From assembly GCA_016490735.1 (NCBI GenBank), contig JAEMWC010000258.1, forward strand, positions 493,501-557,500: DNA of 64,000 bases, in the 5' to 3' direction. Every line of letters begins with the position of its first letter. Positions within the stretch are counted from its first letter, which is position 1. Shown here in pieces: positions 8,397 through 18,728 of the stretch. The position numbers and the translations under genes were made by a program. This stretch comes from Pachyseris speciosa. Lineage: Eukaryota; Cnidaria; Anthozoa; Scleractinia; Pachyseridae. The notes below the pieces were generated by a model, which worked only from the letters and a program-made list of their open reading frames with translations, had not been told where the DNA came from and made no database searches.

Positions 8397-10009
8397 AACA
8401 ATTGAAAAAGAGACCAATTCCCGCCCCAAGAGCCAAAAAGCCTGTGCCGGTTCCAACACCCAGAACAAAAATAGAGCAAACAGAGAAAGCTCTGAAGGGT
8501 TTCTCAAAATATTTTGAAATCAGTATAAAAAATAACAAAGACCCGCTTGCGCAACTGCAAAACACAAGAAAGGCTGTTGCATATAATATTATAAAATTGT
8601 TGAATGAAATTAAAGGTCTCAAATTCGTTGAAACGCTAAAGGTAACATTCGCAAAAATGACTGACGGAGCAATAGAATACAAAACCGCATATTTCAACAG
8701 TGTAGCTCAAACAATTGTGAATAATCTGGAAGTAACTGAATCACTACAGTTGTCAAAAGACCAAATAATGAATAAGATTGCAGTTTGGGTATCTGAAGGT
8801 TCAGGTTGGACTGTTGATTCAGTTGATAGTCATTATCTTAATGTTGTGAAATATGCGCCAATGAAGGGCTCCTCATACATTGAACTACCGAATGAACTCA
8901 GAAACAGTGCGAAGGGTTTAATTAACTTGAAAAATGAGGATAATGAATGCTTCCGATGGTGCCACATCAGACACCTGAACCCACAAGAGAAATACCCACA
9001 GAGGGTTAAAAAATCAGACAAACAGTATATTGACAAATTGGATTATTCAGGAATTGAATTTCCAGTGGCAACCAAACATTACAATAAGATTGAAAAACAA
9101 AATGAGATCAACATCAATATTTTCGGTTATGAGAATAAACAACCATATCCACTATATGTTTCAAAAGAGAAATATGCAGACTGCTTGAATCTGCTTCTAA
9201 TAACTGAAAATGAAAACAAGCATTATGTGCTAATCAAAGATTTCAATAAGTTCATGTACAATCAAACAAAGCACAAAGAAAGAAAACACTTTTGTATGCA
9301 CTGTCTTCAATGCTTCAGCTCTGAAAGGGTTCTGAATGATCACAAGGAAAACTCCATGCAAGTAAATGGCACACAGGCAATAAAAATGCCAAACAAAGAT
9401 AACAACATACTGAAATTCAACAACTTTCATAAACAACAGCAGGTACCATTTGTGATCTATGCTGATTTTGAGGCCATCACTGAAAAAATACACGGTTGCC
9501 AACCCAACAGTGATAAATCATATACAGAGGCTTATCAGAAGCATACTGACTGTGGCTACGGCTATAAAGTAGTTTGTTGTTATGATGATAAATACAGCAA
9601 ACCAGCAGTAATATACAGGGGTGAAAAGGCTGTGTACAAATTTATGGAAGCTATGCTGGAGGAAGTCAAATATTGCAAGAATGTTGTGAAAAAAAATTTT
9701 AACAAACCATTGAAAATGACTAAAGATGATGAAGAGAAATTCCAAAAAGCCAAAGTTTGTCACATCTGTGATAAGAAGTATACTGAAAAGGATATTAGAG
9801 TCCGAGATCATTGTCACATTACTGGTAAATACAGAGGTTCTGCTCACCAAGATTGTAATCTGAAACTCAGAGTGAACCCAGAAGAAATAAAGATACCAGT
9901 CATATTTCACAATCTAAGAGGCTATCATAGTCATTTTATTATGCAGGAGATTGGAGCCATTGTTAAGAAGCACACTTACAAAACAAGAAAGGTGAAGACT
10001 GTCAAATGA
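8384..10009 (+). CDS. pPolB fragment 2: N-terminal and 3'-5' exonuclease region
   Basis: 541 codons. PIPAPRA repeats at the start, then a conserved N-terminal region, a C2H2-like finger near residue 306 whose expected last ligand appears as Ser, Exo I (YADFEAI) near residue 358, a second zinc site CHIC...DHCH near 463-480, and NLRGYHSHFIM near 510 where Exo II lies. The His codon is at 9926-9928. The ATG at 8384 is an ORF-call artefact rather than a real start. Confidence 0.78.
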   Translation: MEDLEQLKKRPIPAPRAKKPVPVPTPRTKIEQTEKALKGFSKYFEISIKNNKDPLAQLQNTRKAVAYNIIKLLNEIKGLKFVETLKVTFAKMTDGAIEYKTAYFNSVAQTIVNNLEVTESLQLSKDQIMNKIAVWVSEGSGWTVDSVDSHYLNVVKYAPMKGSSYIELPNELRNSAKGLINLKNEDNECFRWCHIRHLNPQEKYPQRVKKSDKQYIDKLDYSGIEFPVATKHYNKIEKQNEININIFGYENKQPYPLYVSKEKYADCLNLLLITENENKHYVLIKDFNKFMYNQTKHKERKHFCMHCLQCFSSERVLNDHKENSMQVNGTQAIKMPNKDNNILKFNNFHKQQQVPFVIYADFEAITEKIHGCQPNSDKSYTEAYQKHTDCGYGYKVVCCYDDKYSKPAVIYRGEKAVYKFMEAMLEEVKYCKNVVKKNFNKPLKMTKDDEEKFQKAKVCHICDKKYTEKDIRVRDHCHITGKYRGSAHQDCNLKLRVNPEEIKIPVIFHNLRGYHSHFIMQEIGAIVKKHTYKTRKVKTVK

Positions 10010-10632
10010 ATATCAATGCTATCCCAAATAACATGGAGAAGTATATGGCTTTCATGCTTGGCAATCACCTAACATTTCTTGATAGTTTCCAGTTCATGAG
10101 CTCTAGTTTGGAAAAACTTGTAGGCAATCTACCAAAAGAAGCCTTAAAATACACCTCACAAGAGTTCAAGGGAAAGGATCTTAATCTGATGGCACAGAAA
10201 GGTGTTTATCCTTACAACTACATGGACAGTTTCGATCAGTTCAATCAGAAGCTGCCCTCAAAAGAAGAATTCTATAGCATACTGAGTGATACGCATATAT
10301 CAGATGAAGACTATACGCATGCTCAGACTGTTTGGAAAGCATTCTCTTTGAAAAACATGGGTGATTATCATGATCTGTACCTTAAAACAGATGTACTCCT
10401 ACTGGCTGATGTATTTGAAAACTTCAGAAAAACATGCCTTGAGTACTACAAACTGGACCCGTGCCCCTATTTCACATCTCCAGGGCTATCTTGGGACGCC
10501 ATGCTTAAAATGACTGACATTAAACTAGAGCTTATGGTTGATATTGATATGTTTCAATTCATTGAAAAGGGTATGCGTGGAGGAATCAGCTATATAGCCA
10601 ACCGTTACGGTAAAGAAATAATAAATACATGA
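10006..10632 (+). CDS. pPolB fragment 3: Exo III and linker region
   Basis: 208 codons in the next frame. It includes DYHDLYLKTDVLLLADVFEN, matching Exo III (Tyr...Asp) of protein-primed B polymerases, and ends at GMRGGISYIANRYGK, just before motif A in the next frame. The first ATG is simply the first Met after the frame change. Confidence 0.75.
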   Translation: MNINAIPNNMEKYMAFMLGNHLTFLDSFQFMSSSLEKLVGNLPKEALKYTSQEFKGKDLNLMAQKGVYPYNYMDSFDQFNQKLPSKEEFYSILSDTHISDEDYTHAQTVWKAFSLKNMGDYHDLYLKTDVLLLADVFENFRKTCLEYYKLDPCPYFTSPGLSWDAMLKMTDIKLELMVDIDMFQFIEKGMRGGISYIANRYGKEIINT

Positions 10633-11933
10633 AAGAGCATGATGAGAAGGCGCCCTCGAAGTACATCATGTATCTCGATGCTAATAATTTGTATGGTTGG
10701 GCAATGAGCCAATACCTTCCAACTGGAGGATTCAGATGGATGACACAAAAACAGATCAATAATTTAGACCTGGCTAAGTATAAAGAAGACAGCAACAAAG
10801 GTTTGATACTTGAAGTTGACATGAAATATCCTGAAGAATTGCATGATCTTCATAATGACTACCCGCTGGGACCGGAAAAGGTCAAAGTGACTGGGGACAT
10901 GCTATCAGATTATTGTAAGAAAATAGCTAGCAAATTCAATATATCAACTGGTTTGGTACATAAACTGATACCAACATTAAGCAACAAAGAAAAATACGTG
11001 CTCCATTATAGGAACCTCCAATTATACACTGATCTCGGTTTGAAAATAACTAAAGTCCATCGAGTTCTAGAGTTCAATCAGTCCGCATGGCTCAGACAGT
11101 ACATCGACTTCAACACTCAGAAAAGAACTGATGCTAAAAATGCCTTTGAGAAAGACTTTTTCAAGCTGATGAATAACAGTGTATTTGGAAAAACGATGGA
11201 AAACCTCAGAAAGCGAGTAGACGTCAGATTGGTGACTGATGAGAAGAAGCTATTGAAATTAGCTAGTAAACCCACTTATGTTAGCAGTAAAATCTTCAAT
11301 GAAAATCTAGTAGCTGTTCATAAGATAAAAGAAACACTTACTTTAAACCAGCCGGCATACGTGGGGATGTGTATTCTAGACCTTAGTAAGACACTGATGT
11401 ACGATTTCCATTACAACTACGTTAAACAAAAGTACGGTAACAAGGCCAAGCTGCTCTTCACAGACACAGACTCACTGACCTATGAAATTGAAACCCAAGA
11501 CGTATATAGAAATTTCTGGAACGATAAAGATAAATTCGATAACAGCGACTACCCTGAAAGCTCGCCGTATTTCAATAAGACTAATAAAAAAGTTATTGGC
11601 AAATTCAAAGATGAGGCAGCAGGAGTACCCGTTTGCGAATTCATCGGTCTACGATCGAAAATGTATAGCTATATGAAAGATAACCAAAATGGAGGAAAAA
11701 CAGCAAAAGGAATAAAAAAGAACATAATCAAAAATAAAATCAAACATGAAAATTATAAAGACACTCTATTCAATAATAAACAGTTGCATCATAGAATGAA
11801 AACAATCAGAAGTCAGAACCATCAACTTGGAAGTTATGAGATAAATAAAGTATCACTCAGCTGCTTTGACGACAAGCGGTATATTCATGATAATGGCGTG
11901 ACAAGCTATGCATATGGACATTATGGAATCTAG
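10629..11933 (+). CDS. pPolB fragment 4: palm and thumb
   Basis: 434 codons. Motif A DANNLYGWAMSQYLP near residue 18, motif B KLMNNSVFGKTMENL near 180, motif C LLFTDTDSLTYE near 277. Two catalytic aspartates of motif C are present. C-terminus ends with a conserved-looking AYGHYGI. No internal breaks over 1.3 kb. Confidence 0.82.
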   Translation: MKEHDEKAPSKYIMYLDANNLYGWAMSQYLPTGGFRWMTQKQINNLDLAKYKEDSNKGLILEVDMKYPEELHDLHNDYPLGPEKVKVTGDMLSDYCKKIASKFNISTGLVHKLIPTLSNKEKYVLHYRNLQLYTDLGLKITKVHRVLEFNQSAWLRQYIDFNTQKRTDAKNAFEKDFFKLMNNSVFGKTMENLRKRVDVRLVTDEKKLLKLASKPTYVSSKIFNENLVAVHKIKETLTLNQPAYVGMCILDLSKTLMYDFHYNYVKQKYGNKAKLLFTDTDSLTYEIETQDVYRNFWNDKDKFDNSDYPESSPYFNKTNKKVIGKFKDEAAGVPVCEFIGLRSKMYSYMKDNQNGGKTAKGIKKNIIKNKIKHENYKDTLFNNKQLHHRMKTIRSQNHQLGSYEINKVSLSCFDDKRYIHDNGVTSYAYGHYGI

Positions 11934-12257
11934 CTGTTGCGGTGTTTTTATCGCCTCAAACCCACTGATTTGCCCAGTTCAGGATAGTATTGTGAGTTTT
12001 GTTGTATATTTAATTTAAAATACTGCCCTCTTTCTGATCCTTTACCCGAAGAATTAGCATATGTGACAGGAACATTTGTCGGGGGGTTTCCCTTTCGAAT
12101 GAGTCATCAAACTACGTCACTATGTTTAGGGGATTCTAGATTTTTCGCTTTTTACACATGCGTATTATTTTTTATCTTTGAAAATTTCATTTATGTACCA
12201 CAAGCATAAAAATGAAAATACAAACACAAATATAAGGGTTTTTTACACAGATAAAGT
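11934..12257. other. Intergenic, right flank of the polymerase
   Basis: No ORF or RNA gene seen. It may hold the 3' end of the polymerase transcript and the inner part of the element's right terminus; no terminal repeat can be confirmed because the left end is outside the window. Confidence 0.5.
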
Positions 12258-12370
12258 GTGGCTTGTATACAGAGTATCTAACGATTGGAAAAAGCGGGGG
12301 CCTTTCGTTAGCGAAATGTATACAAGCCACCCCGTGGAATAACGAAAAACCCCCGCCGTTATTCCATGGG
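12258..12370. repeat. Two adjacent hairpins with complementary loops
   Basis: Hairpin 1: 12258-12270 (GTGGCTTGTATAC) pairs perfectly with 12318-12330, with an inner stem CTAACGA 12278-12284 / TCGTTAG 12305-12311. Hairpin 2: 12331-12344 pairs with 12357-12370 with one G/T mismatch. Loop 1 contains GCGGGGG (12294-12300) and loop 2 CCCCCGC (12350-12356), exactly complementary. It could be a terminal structure of the Polinton-like element, an origin-like fold, or a small inverted-repeat transposon. Confidence 0.75.
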
Positions 12371-12627
12371 TTAAAAAAATAAAAAAAAAATAAATAAAAA
12401 ATAAAAAAATCACTCTGAGATGGTGTCGGATTGTTGGGTAGAGCTATAGTTAAGCTTCGGCTTGTCAGAAGTGCCGGTTCAATCTCAAGCCGGAGGGTGA
12501 AAAAAAAACAATAATTGGCCCCAAGAGGGTCTGATAGGGCCAGAGCGGAGTGGAGGTGGGAAAGACATAAATGATAGTGCTCTGGTGGTGTGGAGGTGGG
12601 AATTCAAAAAAAACAAAACAAAAAAAA
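12371..12627. other. A-rich tract and unrecognised spacer
   Basis: An A/T-only run (12371-12409) is followed by sequence with a weak RNA polymerase III B-box-like GGTTCAATCTC near 12476 and two GGTGTGGAGGTGGGAA-type direct repeats near 12550-12602. No coding region supported. Confidence 0.4.
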
Positions 12628-12687
12628 AACCTCTCATGAGGGACGGGTGGTGATTCAAATTCCAAATTAAGTCCCTCATGAGAGGTT
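12628..12687. repeat. 17-bp perfect inverted repeat, 26-base loop
   Basis: AACCTCTCATGAGGGAC at 12628-12644 and its reverse complement at 12671-12687. The arms themselves contain the palindrome CTCATGAG. Probably a short foldback element remnant. Confidence 0.7.
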
Positions 12688-12803
12688 CTGGTGGCCACCA
12701 GTTTTGCTATTTTTTTTCTGCATCTTTAATTGCTTCAACAAATTATAAACATCGGATGGTTCCACATGAGAAATAATAGCTATAGGTGATGACTCATTTC
12801 CTG

Positions 12804-12850
12804 TTTTTCCGAGAATGTCACGCTTGGTGATTTTTCCGAGAATGTCACGC
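12804..12850. repeat. Direct repeat of 20 bases, period 27
   Basis: TTTTTCCGAGAATGTCACGC occurs at 12804-12823 and 12831-12850. It lies where homology to the LINE ends, so it may mark the event that removed the LINE 3' end. Confidence 0.7.
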
Positions 12851-12945
12851 ATTTTAAAATAACTATAGTTTTTCCAAAATCCGAGATCATTTTGCTAAAA
12901 CACCCCCCTAAATTAATTTTTGATCTGGTACCCCCAAACACTATA

Positions 12946-15900
12946 CTACTCCAGAAGCAAAATATTGTTAAACAGAAGAAAATCTTCTGCAATATCAAAC
13001 TTACCAAAAATGACGTCCTCTTCTTTAAGGTTATCAACAGAGATGTTATTATCGCGCAACCAGGACAAGACATGTTTCCAAAAACTAGATGATACTCTAC
13101 AGGAAAAGAGTAAATGCTCAACGGATGCAACCTCTGTTTGGCAGAAAGCACAGGATGCCGACTCAACCATGCCGAAACGAAACAGTTTTTCGTTTGTAAA
13201 GACAATACGGTTTAAAATTTTAAACTGAAATGCTCTAAGTTTAGATTCTAATGTTGTGCGAAAAGATAGCGAATAAACACTTTTCCAATCAATATCAATG
13301 TTTGAATACTTTGCAGCTAACTTTACTTTAGCAGTAGGCGTTGTTTCTTTTTTCTCCAGGAAAAGCCGGTAAATTTGCTTTGAGGAAGCATCAAGAATTG
13401 GAACCAAATTGTTACTTATTAGGATAGCAGGTGAATCCGGAAGTGGATCAATCACCCGTGCAGTAGTTGCCCTTTTAATTGTCAAGCGCCAACTGGCAGG
13501 CATAGAGTTAATAATACCCATAATGACTAGAAGAAACCTTGCTTAGGATTGAGATTTTCTTTAGTTGAAAATAAATCGCAAATTTTTAAAAATCCTAAAT
13601 CTGCAATATCTCTACGATACACAGATTTCTTATTAATGCAGAGAAGCTTGTTATTCCAAATAACTTCATTTGCAATTTCATGTAGCGAGCTGGGTGTTTT
13701 TGCATTTACTTCTGACCACGCATCGAGACATTGCTTGTAGAAACTTGGTAGATAAATTCTTAATTTAGAAGTATCAAAATTACAATGCAATATGAGCTTC
13801 CCACCAACGGGGATAGGAATCTCATTTAAAAAAGCTTTCCACGGACTTTTATAGTCTTCCAAATATTTTTTTATACATATCACTCGTCTGGTACGAACCA
13901 TCAATATCGAGCATATTTAAGCCACCCTTCTCAACTTCCGAAATCATCACATTTCGTTTTACTTTATCTTTCCCATTCCAAATAAAATAGTAAAAAAGCG
14001 AGTCGGCCTCTTTGATAAGGTCTTTAGAAATTGGCAACACCGACGCTCTAAACATAAACTTAGGGATGGCAAAGGTTTTTATAATTTGTATTCTACCTAA
14101 GAGAGAAAGACCACGCCATTTCCACAAATTGATCGTCTTCTTAAGTGATTTCAAAGTATTCCTAAAATTCAATTCATTTCTTTGTTTAGCATCATAGCCA
14201 AAGTAGACGCCTAGAATTTTAATAGTGTTACAAAGATTTGGCATATCAGAATACCCCTCCCAAAGAGAAATACTATTTCCTAAAGCTAAGGCTTCGGTTT
14301 TTTCATTATTTATTTTTAAACCAGAACATTTACCAAAAGTCTTCAGCGTAACGAATAGGTTTGTATATGAACTACTATCTTTGATAAAGCAGGTCATGTC
14401 ATCAGCGAAAAGGGAAAGTTTAACAGGTTCATCTCGTATCGTAATGCCCTTAATGCCATCATCTTCTCTTATCTTTATAGCTAAGGTCTCCAAAGCTATT
14501 ATAAACAGGTAGGGAGAGAGAGGATCTCCCTGTCTTACTCCCCTACTTAGTGCAAGAGGTCCTGTTGTAAAACCATTGTTCATTGTTCATTGTTCAAGTT
14601 AAATGCATGTAATACTCTTAAAAGAAAATTTCAATTGAGCGAGTCGAAAGCTTTTTCAAAGTCTATAGCTACTAGAATCCCAGGTATATCTTTGTACCTA
14701 GCATATTCAATCACATCATCGATCGTTCTGACGGCATCAAAAATTGTTCTCCCCTTTACAAACGCGTTTTGATTAAAATGAATTACTTCAGGAAGCACCT
14801 TTTCCAAACGCTTTGCCAAAGTTTCAGACGCCAATTTAGCATCAACATTTACAAGAGATATTGGACGCCAATTCTTCACCAGCCTTTTGTCTTTTCCTTT
14901 CTTTTCAATTAAGGTGATAACGGCCTGTTTCTGTGAGTTCGATAGTTCACCGTATTCGAAAGCATAGTTCAAATTATCAACTACCAACTTTCCAAGCAAG
15001 GGCCAAAAGGCTAAGTAAAACTCGGCTGTTAAACCATCGTTCCCTGGCGAATTATTCTTTTGGAAGGTCTGTAATACATTATAGCATTCATCATATCTAA
15101 GGATACCCTCGCGAACGTTCCTCTTCTCCTCGGCTAAAAATGGAACATCGGTGAGATCATTTATAAACGAAGAAATAGTCTGCGTGTCTGCGGAATTTCT
15201 ATCATCATAGAGATTAGAGTAATATAATTCCAATTCATTCATAATCTTTTTTGGGTCGCTGATTAATGCTCCATCAGTTGTTAAGATTTTACGAACACTG
15301 CATTTAGTTTTGTTTGAATTTTCTAAATTCAAAAAATATTATTTATTGTTTTTTTTCACCCATTTCATACCAAGTTGCCCTAGAGCGAATGATTGCCCCT
15401 TGTTTAATGTAGTCGTACAATTGATCATATTCAGTTTGAAGGCACTCCAGTTCCTCGCGATTTCCACTATTTGGATCAATATCACATTTTTCTGTACATT
15501 CCTTCAGCTTATCCTCCACCTTTTGTAGTTTTGCTCTTCTTTCACAGGCTTTACCTTTACTGTATGTAATTGTTCGCTGTCTTATTTTGTATTTAATGAA
15601 ATCCCATAAAACACGCTTATCCTGAACCTCTTTAAATTCCTCTAACCAATTCACATATTCAGTGGTTAAAAGTTCACAGTAGTCCGAGTCATTCACTAAG
15701 TTCGAATTGAATTTCCAGAAATTCGGTCCTCTCTCAGTTTCATCTAAGCCGCAAATTGAAAGGGTTATTGCCGAATGGTCAGTTTTTATTGATGTTTTAA
15801 TCTCCGCTGAAATTATCTCATCTTGCAAACTGTCGTTTATAAGCCAAAAATCTAAACGCCTCTGAACAACCGGAGTTTTTTGGCGCCAAGTAAATCGTGA

Positions 15901-16470
15901 TGTAGTGGGGTTCCTAATACGCCAAATATCAACCAGATCGAAATCGAGGTGCATATCTTCAACTAATATTGCGGAGTATTTCTTTCTGTTGTTTCCGCCC
16001 CGTCCATCTAAGTCAGGGTCAAGTATGACGTTAAAATCGACTCCGACGATAATTGGGTAATCCTGTTCTGTTCTAGCAGCTTTCAAAATTTCTGACATTT
16101 CTTTAAAAAAGGTACATTGTTCACTACATTTGTTTGGAGCGCAAATATTTAAAAGAAAGTATGGTGAATCCTGAATGAAAACCTCTAGGAAAACATAGCG
16201 ACCTTGAGAATCAACCTTGATAGATCGTAGTTGAAAGTCTAAGTTATCCCTTACCAGTATAAGTACACCTCGACCATGGCTACTACCGTGTGAAAAGAAC
16301 ATGTTTCCTTTCCACTGTTTTCTCCAGATATTTTCGACTTCTTGAGTACTGTAGGTTTCTTGCAGAAAACAAATGTCGGCTCCAGAATTTAAAAGCCAGC
16401 TAAAAATTGCTTTCCGCTTTTCAAAAGTACGAATCCCCGAGCATTTAGTGACAAAAGGCTAAAGTCAACG
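12946..16470 (-). pseudogene. L1/Tx1-like LINE ORF2 (endonuclease + reverse transcriptase), broken
   Basis: Minus-strand remains of an APE-type endonuclease and reverse transcriptase. The endonuclease (about 16470-15700) has HGSSHGRGVLILV, VGVDFNVILDPDLDG, RRLDFWLI and TDHSAI. The RT has SPGNDGLTAEFY, NWRPISLVNVD, VAIDFEKAFDSLN, GVRQGDPLSPYLF and the catalytic LFADDMTCF (about 14400). The C-terminal part includes KWRGLSLLGRIQIIK and a CAFCQ...H Cys/His knuckle near 13160. Frame breaks occur near 16445, 15340, 14600 (a triplicated CATTGTT), 13870 and 13524. Homology to the second LINE in this window stops near 12940, so the 3' end is missing. Confidence 0.88.
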
Positions 16471-16802
16471 TTACTACGCCCTACTTCGCCAAAGTGAAAA
16501 ACAACTTCATTAGGTGGGAAAAGTTAAGCGTCAAACTTTAAAGAATATATCCTCATTAACGCACCAGAATAGCTTTGAAAAACATAGTAAAAGCGAAGCA
16601 GAACATCTACAAAAGCAAAAACGAAAAAATTACATTTCAACGAAATACTGAAAAACACAAAACTTAAATGAGCAACAAGATAAATATCCTTAACGCTGCC
16701 CTTGAGGATGGAACTAATTAAATAATTCTACATCTCTCCTAGAGAGCTTTTGCTGCATGGTTATAATATACAATAACCAAACGATAACACCTTACAGCCT
16801 TG
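16471..16802. other. LINE inter-ORF spacer
   Basis: About 330 bases between ORF1 and ORF2 on the minus strand, without a credible ORF, as in other L1-like elements. Confidence 0.6.
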
Positions 16803-17516
16803 CTATAACTTGCCATCAATAAAGAGTTTATCCGGTTCCGATTTACTAAAGGATACTTTTTGGCCCCTTTTTTTAGCTTCCTTTAATTTGGGCATTTGCT
16901 TGCGCCTTCTCTCTATGATTTCCTGAGGGAAGTCTTGCAAAATCATATACTCAGTGTCTTTCAATTCAAACCCAGCACGAAGCACTGTCTCGCGATCTTG
17001 ATAGCGTAATAAACGGGCTAATATCGGCCTGGGCTTTCCACGTACGGATTTACCGATCCGATGCACTCGTTGAAACTCCATATTTCTCTTTGGATCCCCA
17101 AAGCCAAGGACATCATGAAGAAACTCACACAAAACATCAATTGTGCCAACCGCATCTTTCCCCTCCGAAGCGCTGGCTTCGTTTTCCGGTATGCCAAAAA
17201 ATTTCAGATTTTCTCTCCTGCTGTACGATTCGAGATAAAGGTGTTGCGTGTGCAAATATTCTATTTGCTTATCCTTGTCTTCTACCGTTCCACGAAGCTC
17301 TTCAACTTCGTTGTTGAGATATGTAAGACTCTTATCCATACCTTTGATCGAACTTTCCACAGCACGTGCGTCTTCTTTCATCTTGTCGATAGTTGATTCG
17401 ACGTTCCCCAATCTGCTTGTTAAATCCTTCAACGTTGCCTCAATTGCATCGAGTTTCTCCAGTTTCTTAAGTTCCCCAAGAATTTTATCGAGTTTTGTGC
17501 TAACGTTACCGGCCAT
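16803..17516 (-). CDS. L1-like ORF1 protein (coiled coil + RRM)
   Basis: 237 residues, intact. Residues about 5-93 form a heptad-rich coiled coil for trimerisation. An RRM follows, beginning LESYSRRENLKFFGIPE near 92-108, with RKPR-type sequence replaced here by GKPRPILARLLRYQDRE near 163-178. The basic C-terminal domain ends SKSEPDKLFIDGKL. The same C-terminus (RSEPDKLFIDG) occurs in the ORF1 fragment at 24367-24633, so the two LINEs are related. ORF1p binds element RNA as a nucleic acid chaperone. The 5' side is followed by about 350 bases of putative 5' UTR (17517-17870) whose exact start is not clear. Confidence 0.85.
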   Translation of the reverse strand: MAGNVSTKLDKILGELKKLEKLDAIEATLKDLTSRLGNVESTIDKMKEDARAVESSIKGMDKSLTYLNNEVEELRGTVEDKDKQIEYLHTQHLYLESYSRRENLKFFGIPENEASASEGKDAVGTIDVLCEFLHDVLGFGDPKRNMEFQRVHRIGKSVRGKPRPILARLLRYQDRETVLRAGFELKDTEYMILQDFPQEIIERRRKQMPKLKEAKKRGQKVSFSKSEPDKLFIDGKL

Positions 17517-17870
17517 GTTTAAGGCTTGGAGAACCTCGTCTTCCTCGGCTAAACTCTTTGAACGCTTTTCCCGCGGAGAACTTCACCCAGACGAATCTGA
17601 ATTGCTTCTCTCTGATATTGTACGTTTCAAAGAAGAAAGGATGGTTCCCATATAAAAGAAATGCAGGCTGCCAGAAAAATAACTCAATAACCAGAGCGGA
17701 GCTCTCGAAAACACGTCTACTCGTTATGCATGCTAGCCCCAGTCCCCCGCTTCTCTGCACTTGGTCAAGTCGGTTTTCAGATCTGCGCGCGCCGTCGTCA
17801 CAGTCGTCACGTTGTCTTTGCTGAATCAGCCTATCTATAGCCATTAGGCCAGCCATGTGGGCTACAAAGG

Positions 17871-18728
17871 TAGTAAGTCTTTAGACTATTAATACAAGAC
17901 AATTGCGATTACCTCTGTGTATGTGGGTGTACGTTTCTCAAAATTTCTGAATAATCTTTCTTTGTGTGCACAATGGTCAACATAAGAATTTGGTTGTGAA
18001 TTATTCTGAACGAGGGAATACGCTAAAAACTTTACAAGATTCATAGATATGCGGAGTTTCTTTGCATAATAACGTCCAGCAATCGAAAGAAAGCGGGTTT
18101 TAAAAATACTTTTCGGTCCGAAATCTGTTCGAAAGTGTTGAGAAACGGAACAAGGGGATCTCTTTGTTTTTCGGTTTGCAAGATATTAAACTGTTAAGGG
18201 ATATTGACAAATTTGTGCTTCTGTCTAGAAAACCTCGGGGAGATGTGTTACAATTATCGATTAATGGCTGTTTTCCATTTTGCTATTAGCCCCCTGAAAT
18301 AACATACATATCTACACCAATCAAATAGCCTTGACTAAAAAGAGATTCACCTAAATCATACAAGAAAAAGCATATCCTTTAAAGACTTGGACGAACTGAA
18401 AAAAACAGTCTACACGAAGGAGACCCAATTTTGAACACGGGACGCAAACAATGTTTTTAGATGATATCTCACATTCTTGATTTATCAAATGAAGAATGAT
18501 CCTCGCAGTTGTGAACGCAATTTATGATTTTTGATTTCATTTCGCAGTTCATATATGATTCATTTCATATATCATTCACATTCTTGAGTTAGTTGTACAT
18601 TTTCTGCACTCTGTAAAAAATCTTGTAACAAGTTTTCTGTCTTCTTTCCTTGACCAACTATAGTTATGGCCTACATCATGTGGACTTGGCTTACAGCTTT
18701 ACACTAGTCTCACACTAATAGTCTCCTT
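17871..18728. other. No gene seen; SINE fragment inside
   Basis: Non-coding by every frame. Only 18486-18620 stands out, matching part of the SINE described at 39820-40060. Confidence 0.5.
18486..18620 (-). repeat. Partial tRNA-derived SINE body
   Basis: ATGAAGAATGATCCTCGCAG followed by TTGTGAACGCAATTTATG is shared with the SINE copies at 39870 and 40110. The tRNA-like head is absent, so it is a truncated copy. Confidence 0.6.

Larger units (their letters stand above)
8112..11933 (+). pseudogene. Protein-primed family B DNA polymerase (pPolB), broken into four frames
   Basis: One polymerase coding region of about 1270 codons is split among three frames (8112-8396, 8384-10009, 10006-10632, 10629-11933). 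It has a Pro/Arg-rich N-terminus with repeated PIPAPRT motifs, a Cys/His finger (CMHCLQCF), Exo I YADFEA, a CHICDKKYT...DHCH zinc-binding insertion, Exo II region, Exo III YLKTDVLLL, motif A DANNLYGWAM, motif B KLMNNSVFGKTMEN and motif C FTDTDS. It would replicate the element from terminal protein primers. Breaks lie at about 8368-8371, 9988-9990 and 10615-10619, each explained by a single-base change in or beside a run of 3-4 identical bases. The Exo II position normally carrying Asp is His. The C-terminus looks complete. Confidence 0.88.

Noticed and set aside
12420..12490. Possible tRNA or SINE head with a GGTTCAATCTC B-box
   Set aside because: No cloverleaf could be drawn and the A-box is weak.
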